Source of the DNA: Bradyrhizobium pachyrhizi
Lineage (GTDB): Bacteria; Pseudomonadota; Alphaproteobacteria; Rhizobiales; Xanthobacteraceae
Direction of reading: 5' to 3'
Assembly (NCBI RefSeq): GCF_001189245.1
Contig: NZ_LFIQ01000024.1
Location: 129,799 to 172,893, forward strand
DNA: 43,095 nt
Shown one piece after another: positions 8,201 to 17,052 of the stretch (within the stretch, counting starts at the first letter, position 1; the number at the start of each line of letters is the position of its first letter). The notes beneath the pieces are model-generated. The model was not told where the DNA came from. It searched no databases and saw only the letters and a program-made list of their open reading frames with translations. A program made the position numbers and the translations under genes.

Positions 8201-9745
8201 TCACGCCTTTGCTGCTGCCTTCGGCCAATAGCGGTCGCGCAGATGGCGCTTCACCAGCTTCCCGGTCGGCGTGCGCGGCAGCTCTTGTTCGAAGTCGATG
8301 CTCTTGGGGCATTTGATCGGCGACAGATGCTGCCGGCAGAAGGCGATCAGCTCGGCCTCGAGCTCCTTGCCGGCCCTGGCGATGTCGTGCGGCTGCACCA
8401 CGGCCTTGACCTCTTCGCCCATCTCCTCGTTCGGCACGCCGAACACCGCGACGTCGGACACCGCGGGATGCGTGATCAGCACGTCCTCGGTCTCCTGCGG
8501 GTAGATGTTCACGCCGCCGGAGATGATCATGTAGCTCTTGCGGTCGGTGAGATAGAGGAAGCCCTCTTCGTCGAGGTAGCCGACATCGCCGAGCGTCGAC
8601 CAGCCCTTGGCGTTGTAGGCCTTCTTCGTCTTCTCCGGATCGTTGTGGTAGCTGAACGCCGGCGCGTCGGCGAAATAGACCTGGCCGATCTGGCCGGTCG
8701 GCGCCTCCTCGTCGTTCTCGTCGAGGATCTTGACCTTGCCGACCACCGCGCGGCCGACCGTGCCGCGATGGGTCAGCCATTGCTGCGAGGTCGAGACGGT
8801 GACGCCGTTGCCTTCGGAGCCGGCGTAGTACTCGATCAGGATCGGTCCCCACCATTCGATCATCTTCGCCTTGACGTCGACCGGGCAGGGCGCCGCGGCG
8901 TGGATCGCGCCCTTCAGCGACGAGACCTTATAGCGGCTCCGCACCTCGTCGGGCAGCTTCAGCATGCGCACGAACATGGTCGGCACCAGCTGCGACTGCG
9001 TCACCTTGTGCTTCTCGACCTGCTTCAGAAATTCCTCGGCGTCGAAATGCTCCATGATGACGGAGGTGCCCCCGAGCACGGTCGCCATCATGTTGAAGCG
9101 CAAGGGAGCCGCGTGATAGAGCGGCGCCGGCGACAGATAGATGCTGTCGGCGTTCATGCCGCACATGTCTGCGGTGAGGATCCGCAGGAACGGGTTCGGC
9201 ACGTCGATCCGGTTGCCTTCGAACTCCTTCTTGATGCCCTTGGGCCGGCCGGTGGTGCCGGAGGAATACAGCATGTCATAGCCGGCGACCTCGTCGGCGA
9301 CCGGCGTGGTGGGCTGCGCGGCGGCTTCCCTGTCATAGGAGCGGAAGCCGGGGGCGGGCTCGTCCATCATGTAGAACAGCGGTTCGCCGGGCTCGCCCTT
9401 GATCAGGCCCTTCACCTTGTCGGCGCATTGCGGCGTGGTGATGAACACCTTCGCGCCGCAGTCCTTGATGATGTAGGCGATCTCCTCTTCCGTCAGATAG
9501 CGGCTGATCGCCGTGTAATAGAGACCTGAGCGCTGCGCGGCCCAGCAGATCTCCATGAAGGCGAGCCGGTTTTCCATCAACAGCGCGATGTGGTCGCCCG
9601 CCTTCAGGCCGAGCGAGCGGAACAGATGCGCGCCCTGGTTCGAAAGCTCGTCGAGCTCGCGATAGGTGATGGCCTTGCCGCTGCCCGCCATCTGGTAGGC
9701 GATCTTGTTCGGATGGGTGCGCGCGTGGATGGACGGATGGGTCAC
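8201..9745 (-). CDS. Acyl-CoA synthetase (AMP-binding)
   Basis: A 514-residue adenylate-forming ligase that should activate a carboxylic acid to its CoA thioester with ATP. Seen: the phosphate loop YSSGTTGRPKGIKKE, the YYAGSEGNGVT adenine motif, TDRKSYMIISGGVNIYPQE at the hinge, and the catalytic lysine region PRTPTGKLVKRHLRDRYW at the C-terminus. I chose GTG at 9743-9745 because GAGGAA precedes it; the 40-codon upstream extension is translated repeat sequence. It lies on the same strand as the thiolase, 213 bp downstream, and next to a TetR-led beta-oxidation cluster, so it probably activates that pathway's substrate or a related one. Chain length or aromaticity of the acid cannot be read. 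Confidence 0.9.
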   Translation of the reverse strand: MTHPSIHARTHPNKIAYQMAGSGKAITYRELDELSNQGAHLFRSLGLKAGDHIALLMENRLAFMEICWAAQRSGLYYTAISRYLTEEEIAYIIKDCGAKVFITTPQCADKVKGLIKGEPGEPLFYMMDEPAPGFRSYDREAAAQPTTPVADEVAGYDMLYSSGTTGRPKGIKKEFEGNRIDVPNPFLRILTADMCGMNADSIYLSPAPLYHAAPLRFNMMATVLGGTSVIMEHFDAEEFLKQVEKHKVTQSQLVPTMFVRMLKLPDEVRSRYKVSSLKGAIHAAAPCPVDVKAKMIEWWGPILIEYYAGSEGNGVTVSTSQQWLTHRGTVGRAVVGKVKILDENDEEAPTGQIGQVYFADAPAFSYHNDPEKTKKAYNAKGWSTLGDVGYLDEEGFLYLTDRKSYMIISGGVNIYPQETEDVLITHPAVSDVAVFGVPNEEMGEEVKAVVQPHDIARAGKELEAELIAFCRQHLSPIKCPKSIDFEQELPRTPTGKLVKRHLRDRYWPKAAAKA

Positions 9746-9777
9746 AGACGTTTCCTCGGGTGTTGCCTCAGGCGATG

Positions 9778-9904
9778 CGTCGTCCCGGCGAAAGCCGGGA
9801 CCCATAACCACCGCTTTGTGTTGTTGGAATGAGTTGGGGCCGCAGCCCGGCATAACCACAAGCACCTGTGGTTATGGGTCCCGGCTCAAGGCCGGGACGA
9901 CACC
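9778..9904. repeat. Palindromic intergenic repeat, 'GTCCCGG...ataacca' family, copy 2
   Basis: Outer arms CGTCCCGGC and GCCGGGACG, with inner GGGACCCATAACCAC and GTGGTTATGGGTCCC pairing over a short loop. Same family as 2869-2993. It separates the ligase from the thiolase. Confidence 0.85.
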
Positions 9905-9958
9905 TTTTGTATGGAGGTTCTTGCGGCCTCTCACCGCTTCCTAGGAGTCAGGCGCTTC

Positions 9959-11131
<1,173 letters not shown>

Positions 11132-11204
11132 GTCTGATCTCCCTGATGTTTCCGGATTGGGCGGTCTGAAAGTTGGGCCGGATTTAAGGGGTGGCTCAGC
11201 ATTT

Positions 11205-11224
11205 AGTCAATCAATCAATTAACT
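11205..11224. promoter_or_regulatory. Candidate TetR operator between thiolase and TetR genes
   Basis: An imperfect inverted repeat, AGTCAAT and ATTAACT separated by 6 bp (one mismatch), sits in an AT-rich patch with three tandem TCAA steps, mid-way between the divergent thiolase and TetR genes. TetR proteins usually bind such a site next to their own gene. The patch is low-complexity, so chance is possible. Confidence 0.35.
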
Positions 11225-11305
11225 CTTGAGTGCGGCCCCGCCATGGGCTTATGTGCGGCCTCGATTTACCGTCGAACCCTGACCTGAAGCGGGACCAGAG
11301 CGCAG

Positions 11306-11971
11306 TTGAATACCAGCGTACCGACGAGACTTCCGGCCGGCAAAAATGCCACCGCCGACAAGCTATTGGTTGCGGCCAGCGAGCTGATGATCGAGCGCGC
11401 CTCGATCGAGGTCTCGTTGTCCGACATCGCGCAGAAGTCGGGCGTCAACGCCGCGCTGGTGAAATATCATTTCGGCAACAAGGACGGGCTGTTGCTGGCG
11501 CTGCTGGCGCGCGACGCCGCCACCGAGATGTCGCAGCTCGAATATCTCATCAGCCAGCCGATCACGCCGTCCGCGAAACTGCGCCTGCATATCGGCGGCA
11601 TCATCCGCGCCTATCACCAGTTCCCCTATATGAACCGGCTGATTCATTACCTCCTGCACGAGAGCTCGCCGGCCGCCGCGAACGAGGTGTCGAAATTCTT
11701 CGTCGCGCCGCTCCTGGACTTTCACCGCCGGCTGCTCGCCGAAGGCATCAAGGCCGGCGAATTCCGCAAGATCGATCCGGTGCTGTTCTACACCAGCCTG
11801 ATCGGCGCCTGCGATCATCTGTTTTTCGGCCGCCACGCGATGTCGCGCGCGGTCGGTGTCGGTCCGGTCACCGATGAGGTCTGCCGCGATTACATCAAGC
11901 ATATGGAAGCCTTGATCTTCGGCGGCGTGCTCAATCCCGATAAGGAAACGGCAGCAGTCGCCGCCGGATAA
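11306..11971 (+). CDS. TetR/AcrR family transcriptional regulator
   Basis: A 221-residue repressor-type regulator. Seen: an N-terminal helix-turn-helix (residues about 15-65) with ASIEVSLSDIAQKSGVNAALVKYHFGNKDGLL, the standard TetR recognition-helix pattern with YHFGNKDGL; the remaining helices form the ligand and dimer domain and contain YHQFPYMNRLIHYLLHES. The start appears to be TTG at 11306; no better in-frame ATG or GTG is present before the HTH. It is divergent from the thiolase and only 46 bp from the following SDR gene, so it may be the first gene of the catabolic operon and control it in response to an acyl-CoA. The ligand is inference. Confidence 0.9.
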   Translation: MNTSVPTRLPAGKNATADKLLVAASELMIERASIEVSLSDIAQKSGVNAALVKYHFGNKDGLLLALLARDAATEMSQLEYLISQPITPSAKLRLHIGGIIRAYHQFPYMNRLIHYLLHESSPAAANEVSKFFVAPLLDFHRRLLAEGIKAGEFRKIDPVLFYTSLIGACDHLFFGRHAMSRAVGVGPVTDEVCRDYIKHMEALIFGGVLNPDKETAAVAAG

Positions 11972-12017
11972 CAAGTTCGAAGTCTAGAGAAGAAACGCCC
12001 AAGGAAAGGTTGTATCC

Positions 12018-12776
12018 ATGCAGTTGAAAGACGTTGCCGTTCTCATCACCGGCGGTGGCTCCGGCCTTGGTGCCGCAACCGCGCGCGCCATGGCCGCCAA
12101 GGGCGCCAAGATCGGCGTGATCGACCAGAACAAGGAAAATGCCGAGAAGGTCGCCGCCGAGGTGAAGGGCGTTGCGCTGCATGCCGACGTCACCGACGAG
12201 GACGCGATCAAGGCGGCGATTGCCAAGGCTGAGGCCGCGCACGGCATCGCGCGCGTTCTGATGAACTGCGCCGGCATCGGCGGTTCGCAGCGCATCGTCG
12301 GCAAGGACGGCGTCTATCCGCTGGCCAAGTTCGTCCGCATCATCAACGTCAATTTGATCGGCACCTTCAACGTGCTGCGCCTGTTCGCCGAGCGGCTGGC
12401 GACCGAAGCCCCGATCGGCGAGGAGCGCGGCGTCGCGATCAACACCGCGTCGGTCGCGGCCTATGAAGGCCAGATCGGCCAGATCGCCTATTCGGCCTCG
12501 AAGGGCGGCGTCGTCGGCCTCACGCTGCCGGCCGCGCGCGACCTCGCCAGCCTGAAGATCCGCGTCAACACCATCGCGCCGGGCCTGTTCCTGACGCCGC
12601 TGTTGATGGGTCTGAACGAGGAGGCGCGCAAGAGCCTCGGCGCCCAGGTGCCGCATCCGGCCCGCCTCGGCGACGCCTCGGAATACGGCAACCTCGCCGT
12701 CCACATCGTCGAAAACCCGATGCTCAACGGCGAAACCATCCGCCTCGACGGCGCCATCCGCATGGCGCCGCGCTAA
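12018..12776 (+). CDS. Short-chain dehydrogenase, 3-hydroxyacyl-CoA dehydrogenase type II-like
   Basis: A 252-residue SDR oxidoreductase. Seen: cofactor loop TGGGSGLG at 11-18, DV at 58-59, NCAG at 83-86, and the catalytic set Ser145, Tyr158, Lys162 in NTASVAAYEGQIGQIAYSASK. The insert QRIVGKDGVYPLAKFVRIINVNLIGTFN and the C-terminal NGETIRLDGAIRMAPR closely resemble the HSD17B10-like 3-hydroxyacyl-CoA dehydrogenases, which oxidise 3-hydroxyacyl-CoA with NAD. That is the third beta-oxidation step, which fits the neighbouring crotonase, acyl-CoA dehydrogenases and thiolase. AAGGAAAGG lies upstream of the ATG. Confidence 0.9.
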   Translation: MQLKDVAVLITGGGSGLGAATARAMAAKGAKIGVIDQNKENAEKVAAEVKGVALHADVTDEDAIKAAIAKAEAAHGIARVLMNCAGIGGSQRIVGKDGVYPLAKFVRIINVNLIGTFNVLRLFAERLATEAPIGEERGVAINTASVAAYEGQIGQIAYSASKGGVVGLTLPAARDLASLKIRVNTIAPGLFLTPLLMGLNEEARKSLGAQVPHPARLGDASEYGNLAVHIVENPMLNGETIRLDGAIRMAPR

Positions 12777-12790
12777 GCCACAAGCTCGAC

Positions 12791-12941
12791 TGTCGTCCCG
12801 GCCTTGCGCGCAATTGCGCGCTGGAGCAGGGACCCATACTCCGCGGCGTCTGTAACAGGCAAACCTGGCAGACGCCGCGCAAGACAACAACAGCCTGTGG
12901 TTATGGATCCCGGCTCGCGCTTCGCTTGGCCGGGACGACGG
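12791..12941. repeat. Palindromic intergenic repeat, 'GTCCCGG...ataacca' family, copy 3
   Basis: Outer TGTCGTCCCGGCC and GGCCGGGACGACGG arms; contains GGGACCCATACTCCGCGGCGTCTG and CAGACGCCGCG inner arms. It lies inside the catabolic gene run, between the SDR and the crotonase-fold gene, so it would be transcribed and could act on mRNA stability. Confidence 0.85.
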
Positions 12942-12952
12942 TCGGGAGGACC

Positions 12953-13765
12953 ATGCGCGTGTCTCAGCCGCTGCTGATCGAACATCACGAAGGGGTCGAT
13001 TGGGTCACGCTCAATCGCCCCGAGAGCCTCAACGCACTCGATCCTCCGCTGATCGACGCGCTCAACCTCTATTTCCAGGGCCTGCAGCGCAATCGCGACA
13101 CCCGCGTCGTGGTGCTGAAGGGCGCCGGTGCGAATTTCTGCGCCGGGCTCGACCTCAAGCACGCGATGGCGCGCCGTGGCGGGCAGGCCGAGCCGCCCGG
13201 CGTGACGGAGTCGCTGGACTCGCAGCGCCGCATAGCCGACATCGTGATGCTGATGCGGCGTGCTCCGCAGCCGATCATCGCGCTGGTGCAGGGCGCCGCC
13301 GCCGGCGGCGGCTTCGCGCTGGCGCTTGCGGCTGACATCCGCATCGCGGCGAAGAACGCACGGATGAACTGCGCCTTCATCAAGCTTGGTCTCGGCGGCT
13401 GCGATATCGGCACCAGCTATTTCCTGCCGCGCCTCGTCGGCGTGTCGGTTGCTTCCGAATTGATCCTCACCGGGCGCTTCATCCAGGCCGACCGCGCGCT
13501 TGCGGTCGGCCTGGTGTCCGAGGTGGTCGAGGTCGCCGATCTTGATGCTGCGGCCAATCCTTATGTCGAGGCCATGATGACGGCCTCGCCGGTCGGTCTC
13601 CGCCTCTCGAAGGAATGCATCAACATGAGCGTCGATGCCGGCTCGATCGAGGCCGTGATTGCGATGGAGGATCGCAATCAGGTGCTGTGCAGCCGCTCGG
13701 AGGATTTCCAGGAGGGCATCAGGGCCTTTCTCGAGAAACGAAAGCCTGTCTATATCAGGCGCTGA
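12953..13765 (+). CDS. Enoyl-CoA hydratase/isomerase family protein (crotonase fold)
   Basis: A 270-residue crotonase. The oxyanion-hole segments are present: NFCAGLDLKHA and GAAAGGGFALALAADI. The two glutamates used by classical hydratases appear to be replaced (GGGFALALAAD in place of GGGCELA, and AFIKLGLGGCDIG in place of PEI.LG..PGAG). An aspartate in GGCDIGTSYFLPRLVG aligns by eye with the active-site Asp of dienoyl-CoA isomerases, so an isomerase or other crotonase chemistry is possible. The ATG at 12953 has GGGAGG directly upstream; the frame extends 9 codons further into a repeat. It is 41 bp from the next ligase gene and probably in the same operon. Confidence 0.88.
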   Translation: MRVSQPLLIEHHEGVDWVTLNRPESLNALDPPLIDALNLYFQGLQRNRDTRVVVLKGAGANFCAGLDLKHAMARRGGQAEPPGVTESLDSQRRIADIVMLMRRAPQPIIALVQGAAAGGGFALALAADIRIAAKNARMNCAFIKLGLGGCDIGTSYFLPRLVGVSVASELILTGRFIQADRALAVGLVSEVVEVADLDAAANPYVEAMMTASPVGLRLSKECINMSVDAGSIEAVIAMEDRNQVLCSRSEDFQEGIRAFLEKRKPVYIRR

Positions 13766-13806
13766 GAACAGATCCTTTTAAGGACAGAAATTCCGGGAGA
13801 CGCAAA

Positions 13807-15675
13807 ATGGATGGAGACGCGGCGATGCTGACGAAACCTGCCTTTCGCAAGGTGGATTGGCTCGCACGTGACATCGCGGTCGAGCAGCGCGACGACGGCA
13901 CCGTCGTCCTGAAGTCGCGGATTCCGCTCCAGACCTACGAGACGCATATTCCGGCCTATCTCGCCAAATGGGCGGCGCAGGCGCCGGAGCGGATCTGGCT
14001 TGCGCAACGCGGTGGTCCCGACCGGCAATGGCGCAAGGTCTCTTATGGCGAAGCCAAGCGCACCGTCGATGCGCTGACGCAAGGCCTGCTCGATCTCGGC
14101 GTTGGCGACGGCCGGCCCGTCGCGATCCTCTCGGGCAATTCGATCGAGCACGCGCTGATGACGCAGGCCGCGATGCAGGCGCGGCTGCCGGCCGCGCCGG
14201 TGTCGCCGGCCTATTCGCTGATGAGCCAGGATCATCTCAAGCTCAAATACCTGTTCAACCTGATCAAGCCGGCCGTCGTGATGGTGCAGGACGGCCCGAC
14301 CTTCGGGAAAGCGCTCAAAGCGCTCGATCTCACCGGCATCACGGTCGTCCACGTTCTGCGTCCCTGCGAGGGGATCAAGAGCACGGCCTTTGCCGATCTC
14401 GCGGCAACGCCGGTGACGGCCGCGGTCGGCGCCTCCATTGCGAAGATCACGCCCAAGACCGTCGGCAAGCTGCTGTTCACCTCAGGTTCGACCGGGATGC
14501 CCAAGGCCGTCATCAACACCCAGGAGATGATGTGCGCCAACGCGGCGATGATGATGCAGGTGCGCCCGCGTGAAACGGAGGGACCGATCCCGACCGTGCT
14601 CGACTGGATGCCGTGGAATCACACCATGGGCGGCAACGCCGCGTTCAATCCGGTGCTGGTCGACGGCGGCACGCTCTATATCGACGACGGCCGGCCGATG
14701 CCGGGCCAGCTCGAGGAGACCATCAGGAACCTGCGCGAGGTGTCGCCGACCTATTACGCCAACGTGCCGGCCGGCTATGCCGCGCTCGCGGCCGCAATGG
14801 AGAAGGACGAGGCGCTGTACGCGAGCTTCTTCAAGAACCTCTCGATCATGGCCTATGGCGGCGCCCGGCTGCCCGACGATCTCTATGACCGCATGCAGGC
14901 GCTGGCGGTGAAGACCACCGGCGAGCGGATCGTGTTCTACACCGGCTGGGGCTCGACCGAGACCGCGCCGACCTCGACCGGCACCTATTGGGACACCGAG
15001 CGCGTCGGCCTGATCGGCCTGCCGTTCCCCGGCGTCGAGCTGAAGATGGTGCCGTGCGGCTCGAAATACGAATTGCGGCTGCGCGGCGTCAACGTCACGC
15101 CCGGCTATTTCGGCCAGCCGGACCTCACGGCGAAGATGTTCGACGAGGAGGGCTTCTACTGCATCGGCGATGCCGGCGTGTTCGTGAACCCCGAAGACCC
15201 GCTGCAGGGCATCATCTTTGCTGGCCGCGTGGTCGAGGATTTCAAGCTGACCACCGGCACCTTCGTTCATGTCGGCTCGCTGCGCACCGATGCCATCGCC
15301 GCCGCGACGCCGGTCGTACATGACGCGCTGGTCGCGGGGCAGGACCGTGAGTTCATCGGCCTGTTGTGCTGGCCGAACCTGCATGCCTGCCGCCAGCTCG
15401 TCGGCAATGCCGACGCAAGCTATGAGGACGTGATCCGGCATCCCGACGTGGTCGCCTGCCTCAGAAAGGGCTTGCAGGCGCACAACGCCTCCACCACCGG
15501 CAGCAGCATGCGCATCGCGCGTGCGATGCTGATGGTCGAGCCGCCGTCGATCGACGGCAACGAGCTTACCGACAAGGGCTACATCAACCAGCGCGCCGGC
15601 CTCGAACGCCGCGCCGCACTGGTGGAGAAGCTGTATGCCGGCAAGCCCGGCGACGACGTGATCATCTTGAACTGA
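13807..15675 (+). CDS. Feruloyl-CoA synthase-like acyl-CoA ligase
   Basis: A 622-residue adenylate-forming ligase. Seen: phosphate loop LLFTSGSTGMPKAVIN at about 223-238, the MPWNHTMGGNAAF segment, YTGWGSTETAPTSTG, GDAGVFVNPEDPLQGIIFAGRVVEDFKLTTGTFVHVG. The last stretch, with FKLTTGTFV in place of the usual hinge, is characteristic of the feruloyl-CoA synthase subgroup, which activates hydroxycinnamic and similar acids. Start ATG at 13807 follows CGGGAGACG; an alternative ATG lies 18 bases later. Gene order (crotonase before, three acyl-CoA dehydrogenases after) points to a CoA-dependent side-chain oxidation. No feruloyl-CoA hydratase/lyase plus vanillin dehydrogenase pair is next to it, so ferulate itself is not a safe substrate. 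Confidence 0.87.
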   Translation: MDGDAAMLTKPAFRKVDWLARDIAVEQRDDGTVVLKSRIPLQTYETHIPAYLAKWAAQAPERIWLAQRGGPDRQWRKVSYGEAKRTVDALTQGLLDLGVGDGRPVAILSGNSIEHALMTQAAMQARLPAAPVSPAYSLMSQDHLKLKYLFNLIKPAVVMVQDGPTFGKALKALDLTGITVVHVLRPCEGIKSTAFADLAATPVTAAVGASIAKITPKTVGKLLFTSGSTGMPKAVINTQEMMCANAAMMMQVRPRETEGPIPTVLDWMPWNHTMGGNAAFNPVLVDGGTLYIDDGRPMPGQLEETIRNLREVSPTYYANVPAGYAALAAAMEKDEALYASFFKNLSIMAYGGARLPDDLYDRMQALAVKTTGERIVFYTGWGSTETAPTSTGTYWDTERVGLIGLPFPGVELKMVPCGSKYELRLRGVNVTPGYFGQPDLTAKMFDEEGFYCIGDAGVFVNPEDPLQGIIFAGRVVEDFKLTTGTFVHVGSLRTDAIAAATPVVHDALVAGQDREFIGLLCWPNLHACRQLVGNADASYEDVIRHPDVVACLRKGLQAHNASTTGSSMRIARAMLMVEPPSIDGNELTDKGYINQRAGLERRAALVEKLYAGKPGDDVIILN

Positions 15676-15693
15676 TCATACGAAAGCAAACAC

Positions 15694-15786
15694 GTCATTC
15701 CGGGGCACGCGAAGCGTGAACCCGGAATCCAGAGGTTCCTTACGTCGAGATTCCGGGTTCGATGCCGCGCATCGCCCCGGAATGAC
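15694..15786. repeat. Palindromic repeat, 'GTCATTCCGGGGC' family, copy 1
   Basis: Outer arms GTCATTCCGGGGC and GCCCCGGAATGAC, inner arms GAACCCGGAATC and GATTCCGGGTTC. It ends 21 bp before the first of three acyl-CoA dehydrogenase start codons. Homologous copies: 16947-17037 and 18303-18395. Confidence 0.9.
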
Positions 15787-15807
15787 AGCAAGTAAAAGGT
15801 AAGCGCC

Positions 15808-16935
15808 ATGAATTTCGATTTCTCCGACGAACAGAAGCAGATGCGCGACGAGGCGCGGAAGTTCCTCAGCGAACAGTGCCCGCCGAAGGCCGTGCGCGAG
15901 GTGCTCGACGGCAAGGCGCCTTACGACAAGGCGCTGTGGAAGGGCCTCGCCGAGATGGGTTTCCTCGGCGTCGCGATCCCGGAACAGTTCGGCGGCGCGG
16001 GCGCCGGCCATCTCGAACTCTGCGTGATCGCGGAGGAAATGGGCCGCGCGCTGGCGCCGGTGCCGTTCTCCTCCACCGTCTATCTCGCCGCCGAAGCGAT
16101 CCTGATCGCAGGCAGTGACGCGCAGAAGCAGAAGTGGCTGCCGAAGATCGCCGCGGGCGAAGCCATCGGCACGCTGGCGCTGTTCGAGGGCAAGGGCAAT
16201 CCGTCGCCGAAGGCGATCAAGGTCACGGCCAATGGCGGTGTGCTCAACGGCGTCAAGAAGCCGGTGTCGGATGGTGCGATCGCCGATTTCGCCGTGGTCG
16301 CCGCGCGCACCGGCTCGAGCGGACGCGAGTCCGATATTTCCTTGTTCATCGTCGACCTCAAGGCCGGCGGCGTCGAGGTCAAGTCGCTCACCAACATCGA
16401 CCTGACCCGCGGCCAGGCCGAATTCAGCTTCAAGGATGCGAAGGCCGAGCCGCTCGGCGCGGTCGGCGAGGGCTGGAGCGTCATCACCCAGGTGCTGGAT
16501 CGCGCAGCCGTATTGACGGCGTTCGAGCAGGTCGGCGGCGCCGACCGCGCGCTGGAGATGGGCCGCGACTATGCGCTCGACCGTATCGCGTTCGGCCGTC
16601 CGATCGGCTCGTTCCAGGCGGTCAAGCACATGCTGGCCGACATGTATGTCTCGGCGACCCTGGCGCGCTCGAATTGCTACTACGGCGCCTGGGCGCTCTC
16701 GACCAATGCCGGCGAATTGCCGGAAGCGGCCGCCGCCGCGCGCATCAGCGCGACGCAGGCGTTCCAGCATTGCGCCAAGAACAACATCCAGGTGCATGGC
16801 GGCATGGGCTTCACCTGGGAGTTCGACTGCCACATGTACTACCGCCGCGCCAATGCCGCGGCGCTCGGTCTCGGCAGCCTGTCCTATTGGGAAGACGCGC
16901 TGATCGACCGCATGCGCAAGAAGAACGCGGCGTAA
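15808..16935 (+). CDS. Acyl-CoA dehydrogenase (short, catalytic-Glu-poor subunit type)
   Basis: A 375-residue acyl-CoA dehydrogenase. Seen: N-terminal MNFDFSDEQKQMRDEARKFL, GFLGVAIPEQFGGAGAGHLELCVIAEEMGRAL, the flavin/CoA loop FEGKGNPSPKAI where the usual EP.AGSD motif is degenerate, helix G VLDRAAVLTAFEQVGG with Asp231 where isovaleryl-type enzymes have Glu, and GRPIGSFQAVKHMLADM. The C-terminal half has HGGMGFTWEFDCHMYYRRA and lacks the EGT loop Glu. This pattern is like the smaller partners of the heterotetrameric (alpha2beta2) dehydrogenases known from actinobacterial steroid degradation; the next two genes would be candidate partners. Partnering is inference. AAAGGTAA lies upstream of the ATG. 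Confidence 0.88.
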   Translation: MNFDFSDEQKQMRDEARKFLSEQCPPKAVREVLDGKAPYDKALWKGLAEMGFLGVAIPEQFGGAGAGHLELCVIAEEMGRALAPVPFSSTVYLAAEAILIAGSDAQKQKWLPKIAAGEAIGTLALFEGKGNPSPKAIKVTANGGVLNGVKKPVSDGAIADFAVVAARTGSSGRESDISLFIVDLKAGGVEVKSLTNIDLTRGQAEFSFKDAKAEPLGAVGEGWSVITQVLDRAAVLTAFEQVGGADRALEMGRDYALDRIAFGRPIGSFQAVKHMLADMYVSATLARSNCYYGAWALSTNAGELPEAAAAARISATQAFQHCAKNNIQVHGGMGFTWEFDCHMYYRRANAAALGLGSLSYWEDALIDRMRKKNAA

Positions 16936-16946
16936 CGCTACGATTC

Positions 16947-17037
16947 GTCGTTCCGGGGCGCGCGTAGCGCGAACCCGGAATCCAGAGGTTGGGAATTGAG
17001 ATTCCGGGTTCGATGCTGCGCATCGCCCCGGAATGAC
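16947..17037. repeat. Palindromic repeat, 'GTCATTCCGGGGC' family, copy 2
   Basis: Same arms as 15694-15786, with GTCGTTCCGGGGC at the left and GCCCCGGAATGAC at the right. It starts 11 bp after one acyl-CoA dehydrogenase stop codon and ends 15 bp before the next ATG. Confidence 0.9.
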
Positions 17038-17052
17038 GGAAAGAAAGCCACC

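Noticed and set aside
8138..9529. 463-codon plus-strand open frame
   Set aside because: Antisense shadow of the acyl-CoA synthetase; no ribosome site and no domain pattern.
13807..15675. A ferulate degradation operon by name
   Set aside because: Only the ligase is feruloyl-CoA-synthase-like; the hydratase/lyase and vanillin dehydrogenase expected beside it are missing, so the specific substrate is not supported.
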